Shown in pieces: positions 18,175 to 26,759 of a DNA stretch of 55,085 nt (the first letter of the stretch is position 1; each line of letters opens with the position of its first letter). The stretch is from SAR86 cluster bacterium SAR86B (GTDB lineage Bacteria; Pseudomonadota; Gammaproteobacteria; Magnimaribacterales; Magnimaribacteraceae): positions 1 through 55,085 of the forward strand of contig CAJJAM010000012.1 in assembly GCA_905182235.1 (NCBI GenBank), read 5' to 3'. A program made the translations under genes and the position numbers. Under the pieces are notes generated by a model. That model searched no databases. It was not told where the DNA came from and was given only the letters and a program-made list of their open reading frames with translations.

Positions 18175-19569
18175 TTAAGCTTTACCTTCAGAACGTTTAG
18201 CTGCCATACCTGTACTAGATTCTTCTATAGTTCCTAAAATTCCCTTAGAAAAATTATTAACGGTTGCGTACATAAAAGTTGTTGGTATTGCGACCATCAG
18301 ACCCAACCAGGTTGTTACTAATGCAACAGAAATACCACTAGCCATTGTCTTAGGATCTCCGGTACCAAACAAAGTAATCATGGTGAAAGTTTCTATCATT
18401 CCAATGATGGTTCCAAAAAGACCCATCAAAGGTGCGACTACTGAAACTATCTTTAATACCCAATTTAGACCTTCAATTGCCGGCCTTTCTTTAAGTATTT
18501 GCTCAGCCATCTTCAATTCTAAAGTTTCTGTGCTAGACGAAGAATCGTCTTCAGCAATTTTAAGTATTCTGCCTAAAGGGTTATCTTCTGAAAGTGTTGT
18601 TGATTCTGCTTGTGATTGAACGCCCGCTCTCAATCCCCAAAGAGAATAGAACCTCCATACAAAAAGAAGTGACGCCAAAACTCCAATAACCATAATTATA
18701 GTGCCTACCGGTCCACCCAGTGTCATTCTCTCTAAGGTACTAGGCATGGAAATTAAGCTCGCCAATAAAGATCCTCCTTGAGGTCCTGTAGGATCTACTG
18801 CAAATTGAACAGGGAAACTATCTCCGTCCATTATGTCGCTTGTTGTCGAGGTAAATCTTCCTGCAGGCTGCGATGGGAGCTCAGTGTACATTCCTCTAGA
18901 AGGAGAGTAAGTAAGATACTGTCCATCTGAAACAGCATTGAAGTTACCAACACGTACTACTTCTCTGGAATCCACCGTTCCATCATTTGCAATCACATCG
19001 GCAGTGAATCTTGAAACTTCACCTGATGCATTAATCTCTCTTTGAAGTTCAAACCAGAGTTGTTCTAGCTCGCTAATTGTTGCTAGCTTTATTCCCTCAG
19101 CCATCTTCTTACCGAGGTTAACTAAAAAAGTTTCTCTGTCTTTACCAAATTCAGCAGCAGTTATAGATGCCTCAAAAATTTGCCTTGATTCTGTTGACGT
19201 TCCTGCAAGATGACCAAATATTTCATTTAGAGAACCTAACCTTTCACGCAGCTGCTCTTCTGCTACAACCAAAAGGGCTTCATTGGCTTCAAATCTCTTT
19301 TCTAGCCTTGCCGCTTCTCTTTCTAAGCGAGCCCTTTCTGTTTTAGCATCTGCTAAGAGTTTTGCTTGCTTATTCTTTTCATTTCTAAATTTTGCTTCTC
19401 TTTGGCGTTGTGCCCTGGTGTCAGCAAACTGACCTTGACGCACAACCTCTAATAATTCTTGAGGGTTAGAAGGTACTACCTCTGCCTCATCATCTTCAGC
19501 AGCATTAATTGAAAAAGAAAAACTAAAAGCTAAGATAATTGGCAATAAATATAATTTCATATTCTTCAT
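18175..19569 (-). CDS. TtpC-like long ExbB/TolQ protein
   Basis: 464 residues. A signal peptide (about 1-23), a coiled-coil periplasmic region rich in Arg/Glu/Lys (about 45-120), a globular periplasmic part, and then a C-terminal MotA/TolQ/ExbB channel domain from about residue 285 with three membrane helices and VVAPLMGLFGTIIGMIETF and ALVTTWLGLMVAIPTTF motifs. This architecture matches TtpC, a required extra component of the Vibrio TonB2 complex. It overlaps the upstream DUF3450 gene by four bases (ATGA), so the two are translationally coupled. Confidence 0.88.
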   Translation of the reverse strand: MKNMKLYLLPIILAFSFSFSINAAEDDEAEVVPSNPQELLEVVRQGQFADTRAQRQREAKFRNEKNKQAKLLADAKTERARLEREAARLEKRFEANEALLVVAEEQLRERLGSLNEIFGHLAGTSTESRQIFEASITAAEFGKDRETFLVNLGKKMAEGIKLATISELEQLWFELQREINASGEVSRFTADVIANDGTVDSREVVRVGNFNAVSDGQYLTYSPSRGMYTELPSQPAGRFTSTTSDIMDGDSFPVQFAVDPTGPQGGSLLASLISMPSTLERMTLGGPVGTIIMVIGVLASLLFVWRFYSLWGLRAGVQSQAESTTLSEDNPLGRILKIAEDDSSSSTETLELKMAEQILKERPAIEGLNWVLKIVSVVAPLMGLFGTIIGMIETFTMITLFGTGDPKTMASGISVALVTTWLGLMVAIPTTFMYATVNNFSKGILGTIEESSTGMAAKRSEGKA

Positions 19570-20333
19570 TTTGCTTCCCCCGCATTTTGCAATGGTAATT
19601 CAAGTAAATCTACTGTTGCCAGTCTATTAGCAATCCTAATACCTTTTCTTGTAGGATTTCTATAACTACCGTCTAACTCTTTCCAAGACCTTGTTTTGTT
19701 ATCCCAACCGTGTGTTTGAGTCTCATCTGCTGTCTGGAAAACCATTGCCAATCTTCCAACTCTTAGAATATTTCCTTCTCTTAACTCACCATCAATCATG
19801 ATGCTGTCCTTATAAGCGTCTAGCTTCCTTCCGTATTCTCCCTCTACTTCAAATGTTTCAAGTACCTGTCTAAGGCCTTCTGCAGGAGAAACGGTGGGGT
19901 TATCTAAAGCCGCCTTAGCAAAAGCAATTCTTTCTTTTCTTTCTGATAGATGGAAAGGCATATCAAGTTCTATTGAAGTTTCAATTCCTGATAACATCCT
20001 TCTGGTGAAAGGCGGGATCTGTCTTTGCATGACTTGAGCTTCCTTCATTGTTTTGTCTATTTCTTTAAGCCTTTCTTCTTGACGGTCAATTTGTTGTGTC
20101 ATTTGAGCGTTATAAACTCTTAGACCTTCAATTTGCTTAGACACCGTTTTAAACTCATTGACGATTAACGAAGTGTCATCATCCATTTGATCAACCTTAG
20201 ATTGAGACGTTTTTTCTGCTTTCTGACGCTTCTCACCCACATCCAATAAAGGTTGTATTTGATCACTTATGACAATAGAAGAGCCCAGTAAAAGGCCCGT
20301 AGTTAAGATAATAGTTTTCCAAAGACGCTTCAT
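19566..20333 (-). CDS. DUF3450 periplasmic coiled-coil protein
   Basis: 255 residues: a signal peptide (about 1-23), a heptad-rich coiled coil (about 30-105) containing EGLRVYNAQMTQQIDRQEERL-type repeats (split in the sequence at 70-90), then a globular C-terminal half with RVGRLAMVFQTAD and DGSYRNPTRKGIRIANR. This is the DUF3450 family, found as the first gene of TtpC-type TonB operons, as here. Its function is unknown; position implies a structural or regulatory part in the periplasm of the TonB machine. It opens a six-gene minus-strand operon whose candidate promoter and a long inverted repeat lie upstream. Confidence 0.87.
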   Translation of the reverse strand: MKRLWKTIILTTGLLLGSSIVISDQIQPLLDVGEKRQKAEKTSQSKVDQMDDDTSLIVNEFKTVSKQIEGLRVYNAQMTQQIDRQEERLKEIDKTMKEAQVMQRQIPPFTRRMLSGIETSIELDMPFHLSERKERIAFAKAALDNPTVSPAEGLRQVLETFEVEGEYGRKLDAYKDSIMIDGELREGNILRVGRLAMVFQTADETQTHGWDNKTRSWKELDGSYRNPTRKGIRIANRLATVDLLELPLQNAGEAK

Positions 20334-20400
20334 CGCGTATCTCCTTTTTTAAATAAAATTCTTTTTTCGCCTGCAAGTTTAAGGTTAATTAATAACCAAA

Positions 20401-20438
20401 TTTATTAGGTGTTATACCTAACTATAACACCTAATAAA
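20401..20438. repeat. Perfect inverted repeat, 16-bp arms with 6-base centre
   Basis: The left arm (20401-20416, TTTATTAGGTGTTATA) and right arm (20423-20438, TATAACACCTAATAAA) are exact reverse complements around the centre CCTAAC. It lies between the divergent DUF3450/TonB operon and the DUF1295 gene. Since no gene ends here, it is not a convergent terminator. It is either an operator for the TonB operon or a hairpin in its 5' leader. No T-run follows on either strand. Confidence 0.8.
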
Positions 20439-20485
20439 GCGAAAATATTCCTTTATTTGCACTTCATCCCCATGCGAGCGGGTAA

Positions 20486-20515
20486 ACTATACATTAACTT
20501 TATTCAAAAAAGCAA
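20486..20515 (-). promoter_or_regulatory. Candidate sigma-70 promoter of the TonB2 operon
   Basis: On the minus strand TTGCTT (20515-20510) and TATAGT (20491-20486) are separated by 18 bases. This would put the transcription start near 20479, and the long inverted repeat at 20401-20438 inside the leader. The match is fair, not experimental. Confidence 0.4.
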
Positions 20516-20549
20516 CATCGAAACATGAGATTGATTGCTTGACAGAAAT

Positions 20550-21335
20550 ATGAATTTAATACAGTTAGTCTTGGCTCTAACCACAATTAATATTGTGCTT
20601 GTGTTTATTATTATTTACCTGTCTGCACTATTAAAAAAATTCAAGATTCTTTTAGTCGCAATGCCTCTCTTAATCTCAGTTACTGCATGGTCTGGAATGT
20701 TACTCCAAAGCACTTTTGGGATTGCAGATATTGCCGACCGACAGATATTGGCCAATGTTCTTTTGACCTTGTGGGCCTTTAAGTTTTCTGCTTATAACAA
20801 AAATTTTAAAATTCAAATTTTAAGATATCTTCTTAATAAAGACTTCCATATAAATGGTTCAGGGTTTTTTGAACAAACTAAAACCTTACTACGCTTTATG
20901 AGTTGTTTCATGATCGTTTTGATGCCCACAGTGTCTCTAAATTTTTTATCAGGTAATTCAGATTTAGGATTTCTAGATGCCTTAGCTACTTTGATCTTTC
21001 TCTTGGGAGTGGGTTATGAGATTAAAGCTTTAAATGAATTAAAGAAATTATCATCAAATAATGATGGTGACCTTCATCGCAAGGGCCTGTGGTTTTTAAG
21101 TAGACACCCTGACTTACTCGGACAACTTGTTTCTTGGTGGGGCTTATATTTGCTTGCTCTAGGAGCTTACGGAGGCGAATGGAGCATTTTTGGACCTGCA
21201 CTAGTAACTTCTCTGTATTTAAAAAAATTCCTTATAGATGTAGAAGTAAAGCTTTCTAAAAAATATAATGACTACAACGAATACAAGTTATCAACACCCA
21301 GCATCTTCCCTAAAGTATCTTTTCTTAAATCTTGA
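20550..21335 (+). CDS. DUF1295 membrane protein (steroid 5-alpha-reductase-like fold)
   Basis: About 261 residues, six to seven membrane segments. The C-terminal half carries the family pattern: LHRKGLWFLSRHPDLLGQ then WWGLYLLALG, with a terminal KKYNDYNEYKLSTPSIFPK. Bacterial DUF1295 proteins resemble steroid 5-alpha-reductases and isoprenylcysteine methyltransferases, but their substrate is generally unknown. The ATG at 20550 is preferred over a TTG at 20535. The neighbour psd makes phosphatidylethanolamine, so a lipid-related role is possible; that is inference. Confidence 0.8.
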   Translation: MNLIQLVLALTTINIVLVFIIIYLSALLKKFKILLVAMPLLISVTAWSGMLLQSTFGIADIADRQILANVLLTLWAFKFSAYNKNFKIQILRYLLNKDFHINGSGFFEQTKTLLRFMSCFMIVLMPTVSLNFLSGNSDLGFLDALATLIFLLGVGYEIKALNELKKLSSNNDGDLHRKGLWFLSRHPDLLGQLVSWWGLYLLALGAYGGEWSIFGPALVTSLYLKKFLIDVEVKLSKKYNDYNEYKLSTPSIFPKVSFLKS

Positions 21336-21339
21336 GCTT

Positions 21340-22185
21340 ATGAAAATCTTACGGAACTTAATTCCCCATCATTTTCTAACTTTTTGTGTAGGCAAACTTG
21401 CTAGTTCTAAAAATAAAACTCTTAAAAACATACTTATCAAGATTTTTATAAAAGCATATAAGCCAGATCTTAGTCTCGCTAAATTAAAGAGACCTGAGGA
21501 TTACACAAGCTACAATGATTTTTTTACAAGGGAGCTTGAAGACTCCGCCAGGCCCTTAGATGCCTCAACGAATGCTGTTTGTTCGCCTGTAGATGGATCC
21601 ATAGTAGATTATGGGTCAATTGAGAGCGGTCAGCTAATACAGGCGAAAAGATTTAAGTATGACTTGTCAGACTTAATGGGATTTCCTCTGCTTGCCGATG
21701 AACTTGAAGGGGGTATTTTTATTACCATTTATCTAGCTCCTACGGATTATCACAGAATTCACTGTCCTCTTGCTGGGAAAATAATCAAAAGTAATCATAT
21801 GGGCGATAGCTTATATAGTGTTAATTTAAATGCGCAGACTTCAATTCCCTCTCTGTACATTAAAAATGAAAGGGCCAGTCTGGTCATTCAATCAAGTAAG
21901 TTCTCTTATGGTCTCGTTGCTGTAGGCGCTTCGATTGTTGGAAGCATAGTTCCGTTTTGGGAAAAAAGAGATCTTATGAAAAGATCATCTTTTAAAGAAT
22001 CTTGGAATAACGGTCCCAAAGAAGATTTAAAAATAGTAAATAAAGGTCAAGAATTAGCCTATTTTAAAATGGGGTCAACGGTCATTTTATTATTTCCTAA
22101 AGTTGCAAAATTGAATATTAATTCCTTGTATCAAAATAAGACTGTAAAATTTGGCGAAAGGCTGGCAGAAATAGGGTCAGATTGA
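21340..22185 (+). CDS. psd: Phosphatidylserine decarboxylase (proenzyme)
   Basis: About 281 residues from the ATG at 21340 (MKILRNLIPHHFLTF), which lines up with family N termini; an earlier in-frame ATG at 21268 would extend into the preceding gene and is unlikely. Core motifs are FFTRELEDSARPLD, CSPVDGSI, the catalytic-histidine region APTDYHRIHCPLAG, and the autocatalytic cleavage site MGST (normally LGST) near the C terminus in YFKMGSTVILLF, where the serine becomes the pyruvoyl cofactor. It converts phosphatidylserine to phosphatidylethanolamine at the inner membrane. efp follows after 25 bases. Confidence 0.95.
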   Translation: MKILRNLIPHHFLTFCVGKLASSKNKTLKNILIKIFIKAYKPDLSLAKLKRPEDYTSYNDFFTRELEDSARPLDASTNAVCSPVDGSIVDYGSIESGQLIQAKRFKYDLSDLMGFPLLADELEGGIFITIYLAPTDYHRIHCPLAGKIIKSNHMGDSLYSVNLNAQTSIPSLYIKNERASLVIQSSKFSYGLVAVGASIVGSIVPFWEKRDLMKRSSFKESWNNGPKEDLKIVNKGQELAYFKMGSTVILLFPKVAKLNINSLYQNKTVKFGERLAEIGSD

Positions 22186-22210
22186 CTAAACATTAAAAAG
22201 AGGAGAAGTT

Positions 22211-22774
22211 TTGGTTTCATATTCAACAAGTGACTTTCGCACGGGTCTAAAGGTTATTATTGAAAACGACCCTTGTATTATTATTGAAGAGGACTTTGTA
22301 AAACCTGGCAAAGGCCAGGCTTTTAATAAAATTAAATTCAGGAATTTATTAACAGGTAGAGTTGTTGAAAGGACTGTTAAAGTTGGTGAATCACTAGAAG
22401 CAGCAGATGTTACTGAGTTTGAAATGCAATACCTTTACAGTGATGGGGGCGATTGGTATTTCATGCATCCTGAGACTTATGAACAAATAGCGATCTCAGA
22501 TAAAATGGTTGGCTCATTAAAAGACTGGGTAACTGAAGAAGATTTTTGCAGGATTCTACTGTGGAATGATCAGCCAATTTCAGTCATGGCTCCAAATTTT
22601 GTTGACCTAGAGATTGTAGAAACAGATCCGGGTGTAAAAGGAGACACAGTTTCAGGGGGATCAAAGCCTGCGACTCTATCTACAGGTGCCATTATCAAAG
22701 TCCCTCTTTTTCTTTCCAAAGGAGAAATAGTAACTATTGATACCAGGAATGGTCAGTATCAAGGAAGAAAGTAG
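22211..22774 (+). CDS. efp: Elongation factor P
   Basis: 187 residues, three-domain EF-P. The tip lysine is K34 in FVKPGKGQAFNKIK, the site that receives (R)-beta-lysine through EpmA/EpmB in many Gammaproteobacteria; the modifying enzymes are not in this window. It relieves ribosome stalling at proline stretches. The start is TTG at 22211, supported by a strong AAGAGGAGAA ribosome binding site a few bases upstream and by alignment (second residue Val, then SYSTSDFRTGLKV). An essential-type translation factor using TTG is notable. Confidence 0.96.
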   Translation: MVSYSTSDFRTGLKVIIENDPCIIIEEDFVKPGKGQAFNKIKFRNLLTGRVVERTVKVGESLEAADVTEFEMQYLYSDGGDWYFMHPETYEQIAISDKMVGSLKDWVTEEDFCRILLWNDQPISVMAPNFVDLEIVETDPGVKGDTVSGGSKPATLSTGAIIKVPLFLSKGEIVTIDTRNGQYQGRK

Positions 22775-22785
22775 CCCTAAAAATC

Positions 22786-24543
22786 ATGAAAAATGATCTG
22801 ATAAGAATCCTTAAAACTGTTCTGAAAGAAATCGGCGAAGAGAATGGCATTGACTTCTCAAACAAAAAAGTTTCGATACAAGAGAGTAAAGAGAAAGCTC
22901 ACGGTGATTATGCAAGTAATTTAGCAATGGTAATTGCTAAAGACTTATCCAAATCTCCAAGAGAAGTGGCTGAAAAGATAACGTCACTTCTGCCACCAGA
23001 AGAATGGATAGAAAGAGTAAACATAGCAGGGCCAGGTTTTATAAACTTCTACTTAAAAAAAGATACACACAATGAAATTCTCCTGCGTATTGATGAGGGC
23101 GGTAAAAGCTTTGGTACTAACAATTCTGGTAATGGAGAAAGGGTCTTAATTGAATATGTTTCCAGTAATCCAACCGGACCTTTGCACGTGGGACACGGAA
23201 GAGGAGCTGCATTTGGGTCCGTTCTTTCTCAACTCTTCAGAATTGTAGGCTATAAAGTAGATGAAGAATATTATGTGAATGATCAGGGCCGTCAGATGAA
23301 TATTCTGACAATTAGTACCTGGCTCAGGTACCTGCAGCAAAATGGCCAAGAGTTAGAATTTTCTAAGAAAGGCTACCAAGGGGAATACGTAGAGCAGCTA
23401 GCTAAAGAGCTTTTAAAAGAAGAGAGAACTAAATACAACTTAAAAGAAAATGAGTCTGACCTTCTAGAATTACTAGAAACACAAGAAACAGAAGAAGACC
23501 TAGACAAACTAATAGAGTGGGGGAAATCATTCCTTCAGGAGAATTTTGAAGAGATAAGGGAGTTTTCTCTTAGAGCAATCATGAGCTCCATAAAGGAAGA
23601 CTTAAAGCTTTTCGGAGTAAATCATAATCTTTGGTTTAATGAATCAAGCATGTATTTTAATAAAGTTGGCTTACCTGATATTGATAAATCGATAAAACTT
23701 CTTGATGAATCAGGGTTTCTTTATGAAAAAGAAGAGGCCTTATGGTTTAAATCCACAGAATTTGGTGATGATAAAGACAGAGTTGTGAAAAGAGCCAATG
23801 GTGACAACACCTATTTTGCTTCTGACATTTCATACCATTTAGACAAATACGATCGAGGTTACAATAGAATTATTAATGTTTGGGGAGCAGATCATCACGG
23901 CTATCTTCCAAGGGTTTCAGCTGCCATGGAAGCTCTAGGGAAAAACCAAGACAGGTTAGAGGTGGTCTTTATACAGTTTGCCAATCTTCTTAGAAATGGA
24001 AAAAAAGTATCTATGTCCACCAGAGGAGGAGAATTTATACCTCTTATGGAGTTAATTGAAGAAGTCTCTTCTGAGGCGGCTAGATTTTTTTACATCAACA
24101 GAAAGGCAGATCAGCATCTAGATTTTGATCTGGATTTAGCTAAATCTCAAACGAAAGATAATCCTCTTTATTATATTCAATATGCCCATGCACGGATTTG
24201 TGGTGTATTCGAGACTTTGAAAAAAGAAGGAAGGAAATTAAACCAGGACCTTGGCTTAGATAATTTAGATTTATTAAACCTGGACAAAGAAATAGAAATA
24301 CAAAAAATGTTACTCCAATATCCAGAAGTTATTTCAAGGGCAGCGGAGCATTCTGAACCTCACCTCATCTGCTATTACCTGAAGGATTTATCTGGGCTTT
24401 TTCATAGTTATTACAACAGTGAAAGGTTCTTAGTGGATAATGACAAGCTAATGAATTCAAGATTGTTTCTGCTTAAAGGAACTAAGCAAGTTATTTCAAA
24501 TGGCCTTGAAATTCTTGGCATAGACGCACCACAGTCAATGTAA
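22786..24543 (+). CDS. argS: Arginyl-tRNA synthetase
   Basis: 585 residues, class I synthetase of normal length. The N-terminal Add-1 domain (about 1-90) includes KEKAHGDYASNLAM; the HIGH-like signature is in VSSNPTGPLHVGHGRGAAFG at about 125-144; the KMSKS-like region is GKKVSMSTRGGEF; the C-terminal DALR anticodon-binding domain has YYIQYAHARICGVFETL. It charges tRNA-Arg. It follows efp after 11 bases and precedes yggS by 7. Confidence 0.97.
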   Translation: MKNDLIRILKTVLKEIGEENGIDFSNKKVSIQESKEKAHGDYASNLAMVIAKDLSKSPREVAEKITSLLPPEEWIERVNIAGPGFINFYLKKDTHNEILLRIDEGGKSFGTNNSGNGERVLIEYVSSNPTGPLHVGHGRGAAFGSVLSQLFRIVGYKVDEEYYVNDQGRQMNILTISTWLRYLQQNGQELEFSKKGYQGEYVEQLAKELLKEERTKYNLKENESDLLELLETQETEEDLDKLIEWGKSFLQENFEEIREFSLRAIMSSIKEDLKLFGVNHNLWFNESSMYFNKVGLPDIDKSIKLLDESGFLYEKEEALWFKSTEFGDDKDRVVKRANGDNTYFASDISYHLDKYDRGYNRIINVWGADHHGYLPRVSAAMEALGKNQDRLEVVFIQFANLLRNGKKVSMSTRGGEFIPLMELIEEVSSEAARFFYINRKADQHLDFDLDLAKSQTKDNPLYYIQYAHARICGVFETLKKEGRKLNQDLGLDNLDLLNLDKEIEIQKMLLQYPEVISRAAEHSEPHLICYYLKDLSGLFHSYYNSERFLVDNDKLMNSRLFLLKGTKQVISNGLEILGIDAPQSM

Positions 24544-24550
24544 ATAGGCC

Positions 24551-25228
24551 GTGAAAAATATAAAAGAGGCTACAAAACAATTCCTAGAGCTGAAACAAAA
24601 AACTTGTAACGAATCAGGGCGCGAGAGTTCTGAAGTTATTGTCATAGGTGCCTCAAAAACTCAAAGCATTCAATCCATCCGTCAGGCCTATGAAGGCGGT
24701 ATTACAAATTTTGGAGAAAACTATTTACAAGAAGCAGAGGAGAAAATAAGCCAACTTCCCTCGGATATAACTTGGCACTTTATTGGTGCGATACAAAGTA
24801 AAAAATCAAAAAAAATTGCCCGCATGTTTGATTGGGTTCACACAATTGATAGAGTTGAGATTGCTCAACTATTAAATAGCGCAAGACCTAAGGAGCTAGA
24901 AAAGTTAAACGTTTGTGTTCAAGTTAACTTAGACAGAGAAGAATCAAAATCGGGGATCAACCTTGAAGAAGTAGATAATTTTCTATTGGAAATTGAAAGC
25001 CTTGATAATCTTAATGTACGAGGCCTAATGGTTATCCCAAAGCCAAAAGATAATGAAAGGCAAAGACTGTCCTTTAAAAAAATAAAAAATAAATTTAATG
25101 AACTCAAAAAAAATTATAATGAGCTAGACACCCTCTCTATGGGCATGTCTGCTGACTACCAAGAAGCTATAGCAGAAGGCTCGACAATGATTAGGATAGG
25201 GACCAACTTATTTGGGCCAAGACAATGA
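24551..25228 (+). CDS. yggS: YggS-family PLP homeostasis protein
   Basis: 225 residues of the alanine-racemase N-domain/PLPBP family. The PLP lysine lies in VIGASKTQSI near residue 35. Other landmarks are GENYLQEAEEK, WHFIGAIQSKKSKKI, and the C-terminal MGMSADYQEAIAEGSTMIRIGT (in register with the family's phosphate-binding end). It buffers free PLP and affects amino-acid pools. The start codon is GTG at 24551. It overlaps proC (ATGA at 25225), the usual arrangement yggS-proC-yggT. Confidence 0.94.
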   Translation: MKNIKEATKQFLELKQKTCNESGRESSEVIVIGASKTQSIQSIRQAYEGGITNFGENYLQEAEEKISQLPSDITWHFIGAIQSKKSKKIARMFDWVHTIDRVEIAQLLNSARPKELEKLNVCVQVNLDREESKSGINLEEVDNFLLEIESLDNLNVRGLMVIPKPKDNERQRLSFKKIKNKFNELKKNYNELDTLSMGMSADYQEAIAEGSTMIRIGTNLFGPRQ

Positions 25229-26043
25229 ACACTCCAAACAATACCATTGGATTTATAGGTGCCGGGAACATGGCAAGTGCTCTTATTGCAGGATTAATTA
25301 ACGGTGGACTGGATCCAAAAGAAATTATTTCAAGCTCTCCTGAAGATTCTCACCTCTTATCCTTGAGTACGGAATTTGGTATAAAGACAACGAAAGACAA
25401 CATGGAAATTGGGAGGAACTGCAAGACTGTTGTTATAGCCGTAAAGCCCCATATAGTTAATTCTGTTCTTAATGAACTATCTGAGTTAATTAACTTTGAA
25501 CACCATCTTATTATCTCTATAGCTGCCGGTATTAAAATTAACGACATTCAGAAACAGTTAAAAGGTGATCAACGCATAATAAGAGCGATGCCAAACACCC
25601 CTGCAAGCATTGGAAAGGGTGTCACTGCTATTTGCGCTAATGACAATTCTTCTGATGAAGACTTGAAGACATCCATAGGTATCTTTGAATCCGTTGGTGT
25701 TACCTGTTTGCTACAAGAAAAATCTTTAGACCTTTATACATCGCTAATAGGCTCGGGACCGGCTTATATATTTTACTTGGTTGAGGCGCTTATGGAATCT
25801 TCTAAGGAATTAAATTTTGAAGAGAATGAAATTAAAAACTTATTACTCGATATGATTATTGGATCAGCTGAGTTAGCAAAACAAAGTTCAGATAGCCCAG
25901 CCACTCTCAGAAAGAAGGTGACTTCACCTGGGGGGGTAACAGAAAGAGCATTAGAGGTATTTGAAGAAGAAAAATTAAAATCCATTGTCCAAAAGGCAAT
26001 GAAAGAAGCCACCGAAAGATCAATTGAATTGGGTGATAAATAA
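25225..26043 (+). CDS. proC: Pyrroline-5-carboxylate reductase
   Basis: 272 residues. The NADPH-binding Rossmann motif is IGFIGAGNMASALIAGL near the N terminus; VVIAVKPHIV and the sequence RIIRAMPNTPASIGKGVTA follow, and the C-terminal signature is PATLRKKVTSPGGVTERAL (located at about residues 229-247). It reduces pyrroline-5-carboxylate to proline. It overlaps yggS by four bases and shares one base with yggT (TAATG), so the three are coupled. Confidence 0.97.
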   Translation: MNTPNNTIGFIGAGNMASALIAGLINGGLDPKEIISSSPEDSHLLSLSTEFGIKTTKDNMEIGRNCKTVVIAVKPHIVNSVLNELSELINFEHHLIISIAAGIKINDIQKQLKGDQRIIRAMPNTPASIGKGVTAICANDNSSDEDLKTSIGIFESVGVTCLLQEKSLDLYTSLIGSGPAYIFYLVEALMESSKELNFEENEIKNLLLDMIIGSAELAKQSSDSPATLRKKVTSPGGVTERALEVFEEEKLKSIVQKAMKEATERSIELGDK

Positions 26044-26618
26044 TGTCTGAAGCTACCTTTTATCTTTTTAAAGCACTGTTAGATGTTTTTACACTCGGTG
26101 TGGTTTTAAATTTTCTGTTTAGACTTTTCAAAGTAGACTACTTCAATCCTATAGTGCAGGGTATTATCAGGGCGGTTGATTATCCTAGCCAATTTTTAAG
26201 GGCCTTTTTAAAACCTATCTATGGCATTGATTTTGCTACATTAATAGTTGCTATTCTGATTCAATCCACTGCGTTTTATTTGGCGGTTATAGCGGGTTCA
26301 ATCACTTATGATCCTGTAAAAATTACCATCTGGTCTTTATACTCCGTTGTCATACTTTGCTTAAAAGTTTCATTTTGGTTAATGCTGGGTGGAATAATTG
26401 TGAGCTGGGTTGCTAGAGATAATAATCACCCTGCCATACGGTTGCTCATGCAGATGTCTGATTCAATTTTTGCACCCTTCAGATTTATATTGCCTCCCAT
26501 GGGAGGAGTAGATGCTTCTCCAATACTTGCTTTCATAGCTTTGAGATACCTTGAAAGTATATTCACATCTTTTGCATCAGCATCAGGAATGCCTTATTGG
26601 CTAAGCATTGCTTTTTAA
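26043..26618 (+). CDS. yggT: YggT family membrane protein
   Basis: 191 residues with two copies of the YGGT domain, each of a pair of membrane helices: the first around residues 10-80 with FNPIVQGIIRAVDYPSQFLRAF, the second around 95-185 with NNHPAIRLLMQMSDSIFAPFR and LPPMGGVDASPILAFI. (Longest stretches are given in part only.) The role is not well defined; membrane protein in division or osmotic homeostasis has been suggested for relatives. The gene sits in the canonical proC-yggT order and is followed by the metX regulatory leader. Confidence 0.92.
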   Translation: MSEATFYLFKALLDVFTLGVVLNFLFRLFKVDYFNPIVQGIIRAVDYPSQFLRAFLKPIYGIDFATLIVAILIQSTAFYLAVIAGSITYDPVKITIWSLYSVVILCLKVSFWLMLGGIIVSWVARDNNHPAIRLLMQMSDSIFAPFRFILPPMGGVDASPILAFIALRYLESIFTSFASASGMPYWLSIAF

Positions 26619-26648
26619 TAGTTCTTTCTTGTCAATAAAACTTTAGCG

Positions 26649-26654
26649 TATAAT
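26649..26654 (+). promoter_or_regulatory. -10 element of the metX promoter
   Basis: A perfect TATAAT at 26649-26654. The best -35 candidate is TTGTCA at 26629-26634, but the spacing is only 14 bases, so the -35 is uncertain. The implied transcription start, about 26660-26662, falls exactly at the 5' edge of the riboswitch-like element. Confidence 0.55.
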
Positions 26655-26659
26655 CAACT

Positions 26660-26716
26660 TTTCGCCGATTTGATATAGCTTGCGGGCGTTTAATGTAAAT
26701 ACAGCTAAAGCAAATG
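26660..26716 (+). promoter_or_regulatory. SAM-II/SAM-V-like riboswitch upstream of metX
   Basis: The leader contains, in order, the conserved blocks of the SAM-II aptamer family: a short P1 stem CGCC (26663-26666) with GGCG (26685-26688), the loop segment GATTTG (26667-26672), TTGC (26680-26683), and the 3' block AGCTAAA (26703-26709). Pseudoknot pairings are available: ATTTG (26668-26672) with TAAAT (26696-26700, one G-U), and TAGCT (26676-26680) with AGCTA (26703-26707). The gene downstream is metX, a typical target of these riboswitches. Assignment is by eye against the remembered SAM-II consensus, not by a covariance model. Confidence 0.75.
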
Positions 26717-26719
26717 GAT

Positions 26720-26754
26720 AAACCTGTTTGGCGAAAGCTGACGGGTTTTTTTTT
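26720..26754 (+). terminator. Intrinsic terminator in the metX leader (attenuator)
   Basis: AAACCTGT (26720-26727) pairs with ACGGGTTT (26741-26748, one G-U), capped by GGC-GAAA-GCT, and is followed by an uninterrupted T-run to 26754. It ends six bases before the metX ATG, so it must be an attenuator for metX, not an end-of-operon terminator alone. TTTCGCC at 26660-26666, which includes the P1 5' strand of the riboswitch, is exactly complementary to GGCGAAA at 26730-26736 in the terminator apex, a possible antiterminator pairing. Confidence 0.85.
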
Positions 26755-26759
26755 GAAAA

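Noticed and set aside
20439-20480. Sigma-32 promoter for the TonB region based on CCCCAT at 20468
   Set aside because: No matching CTTGAA-like -35 at the correct distance; CCCCAT alone is insufficient.
21268-21339. Earlier ATG start for psd
   Set aside because: It would extend psd by 24 residues inside the DUF1295 gene and precedes the family N terminus, which starts at MKILRNLIPHH.
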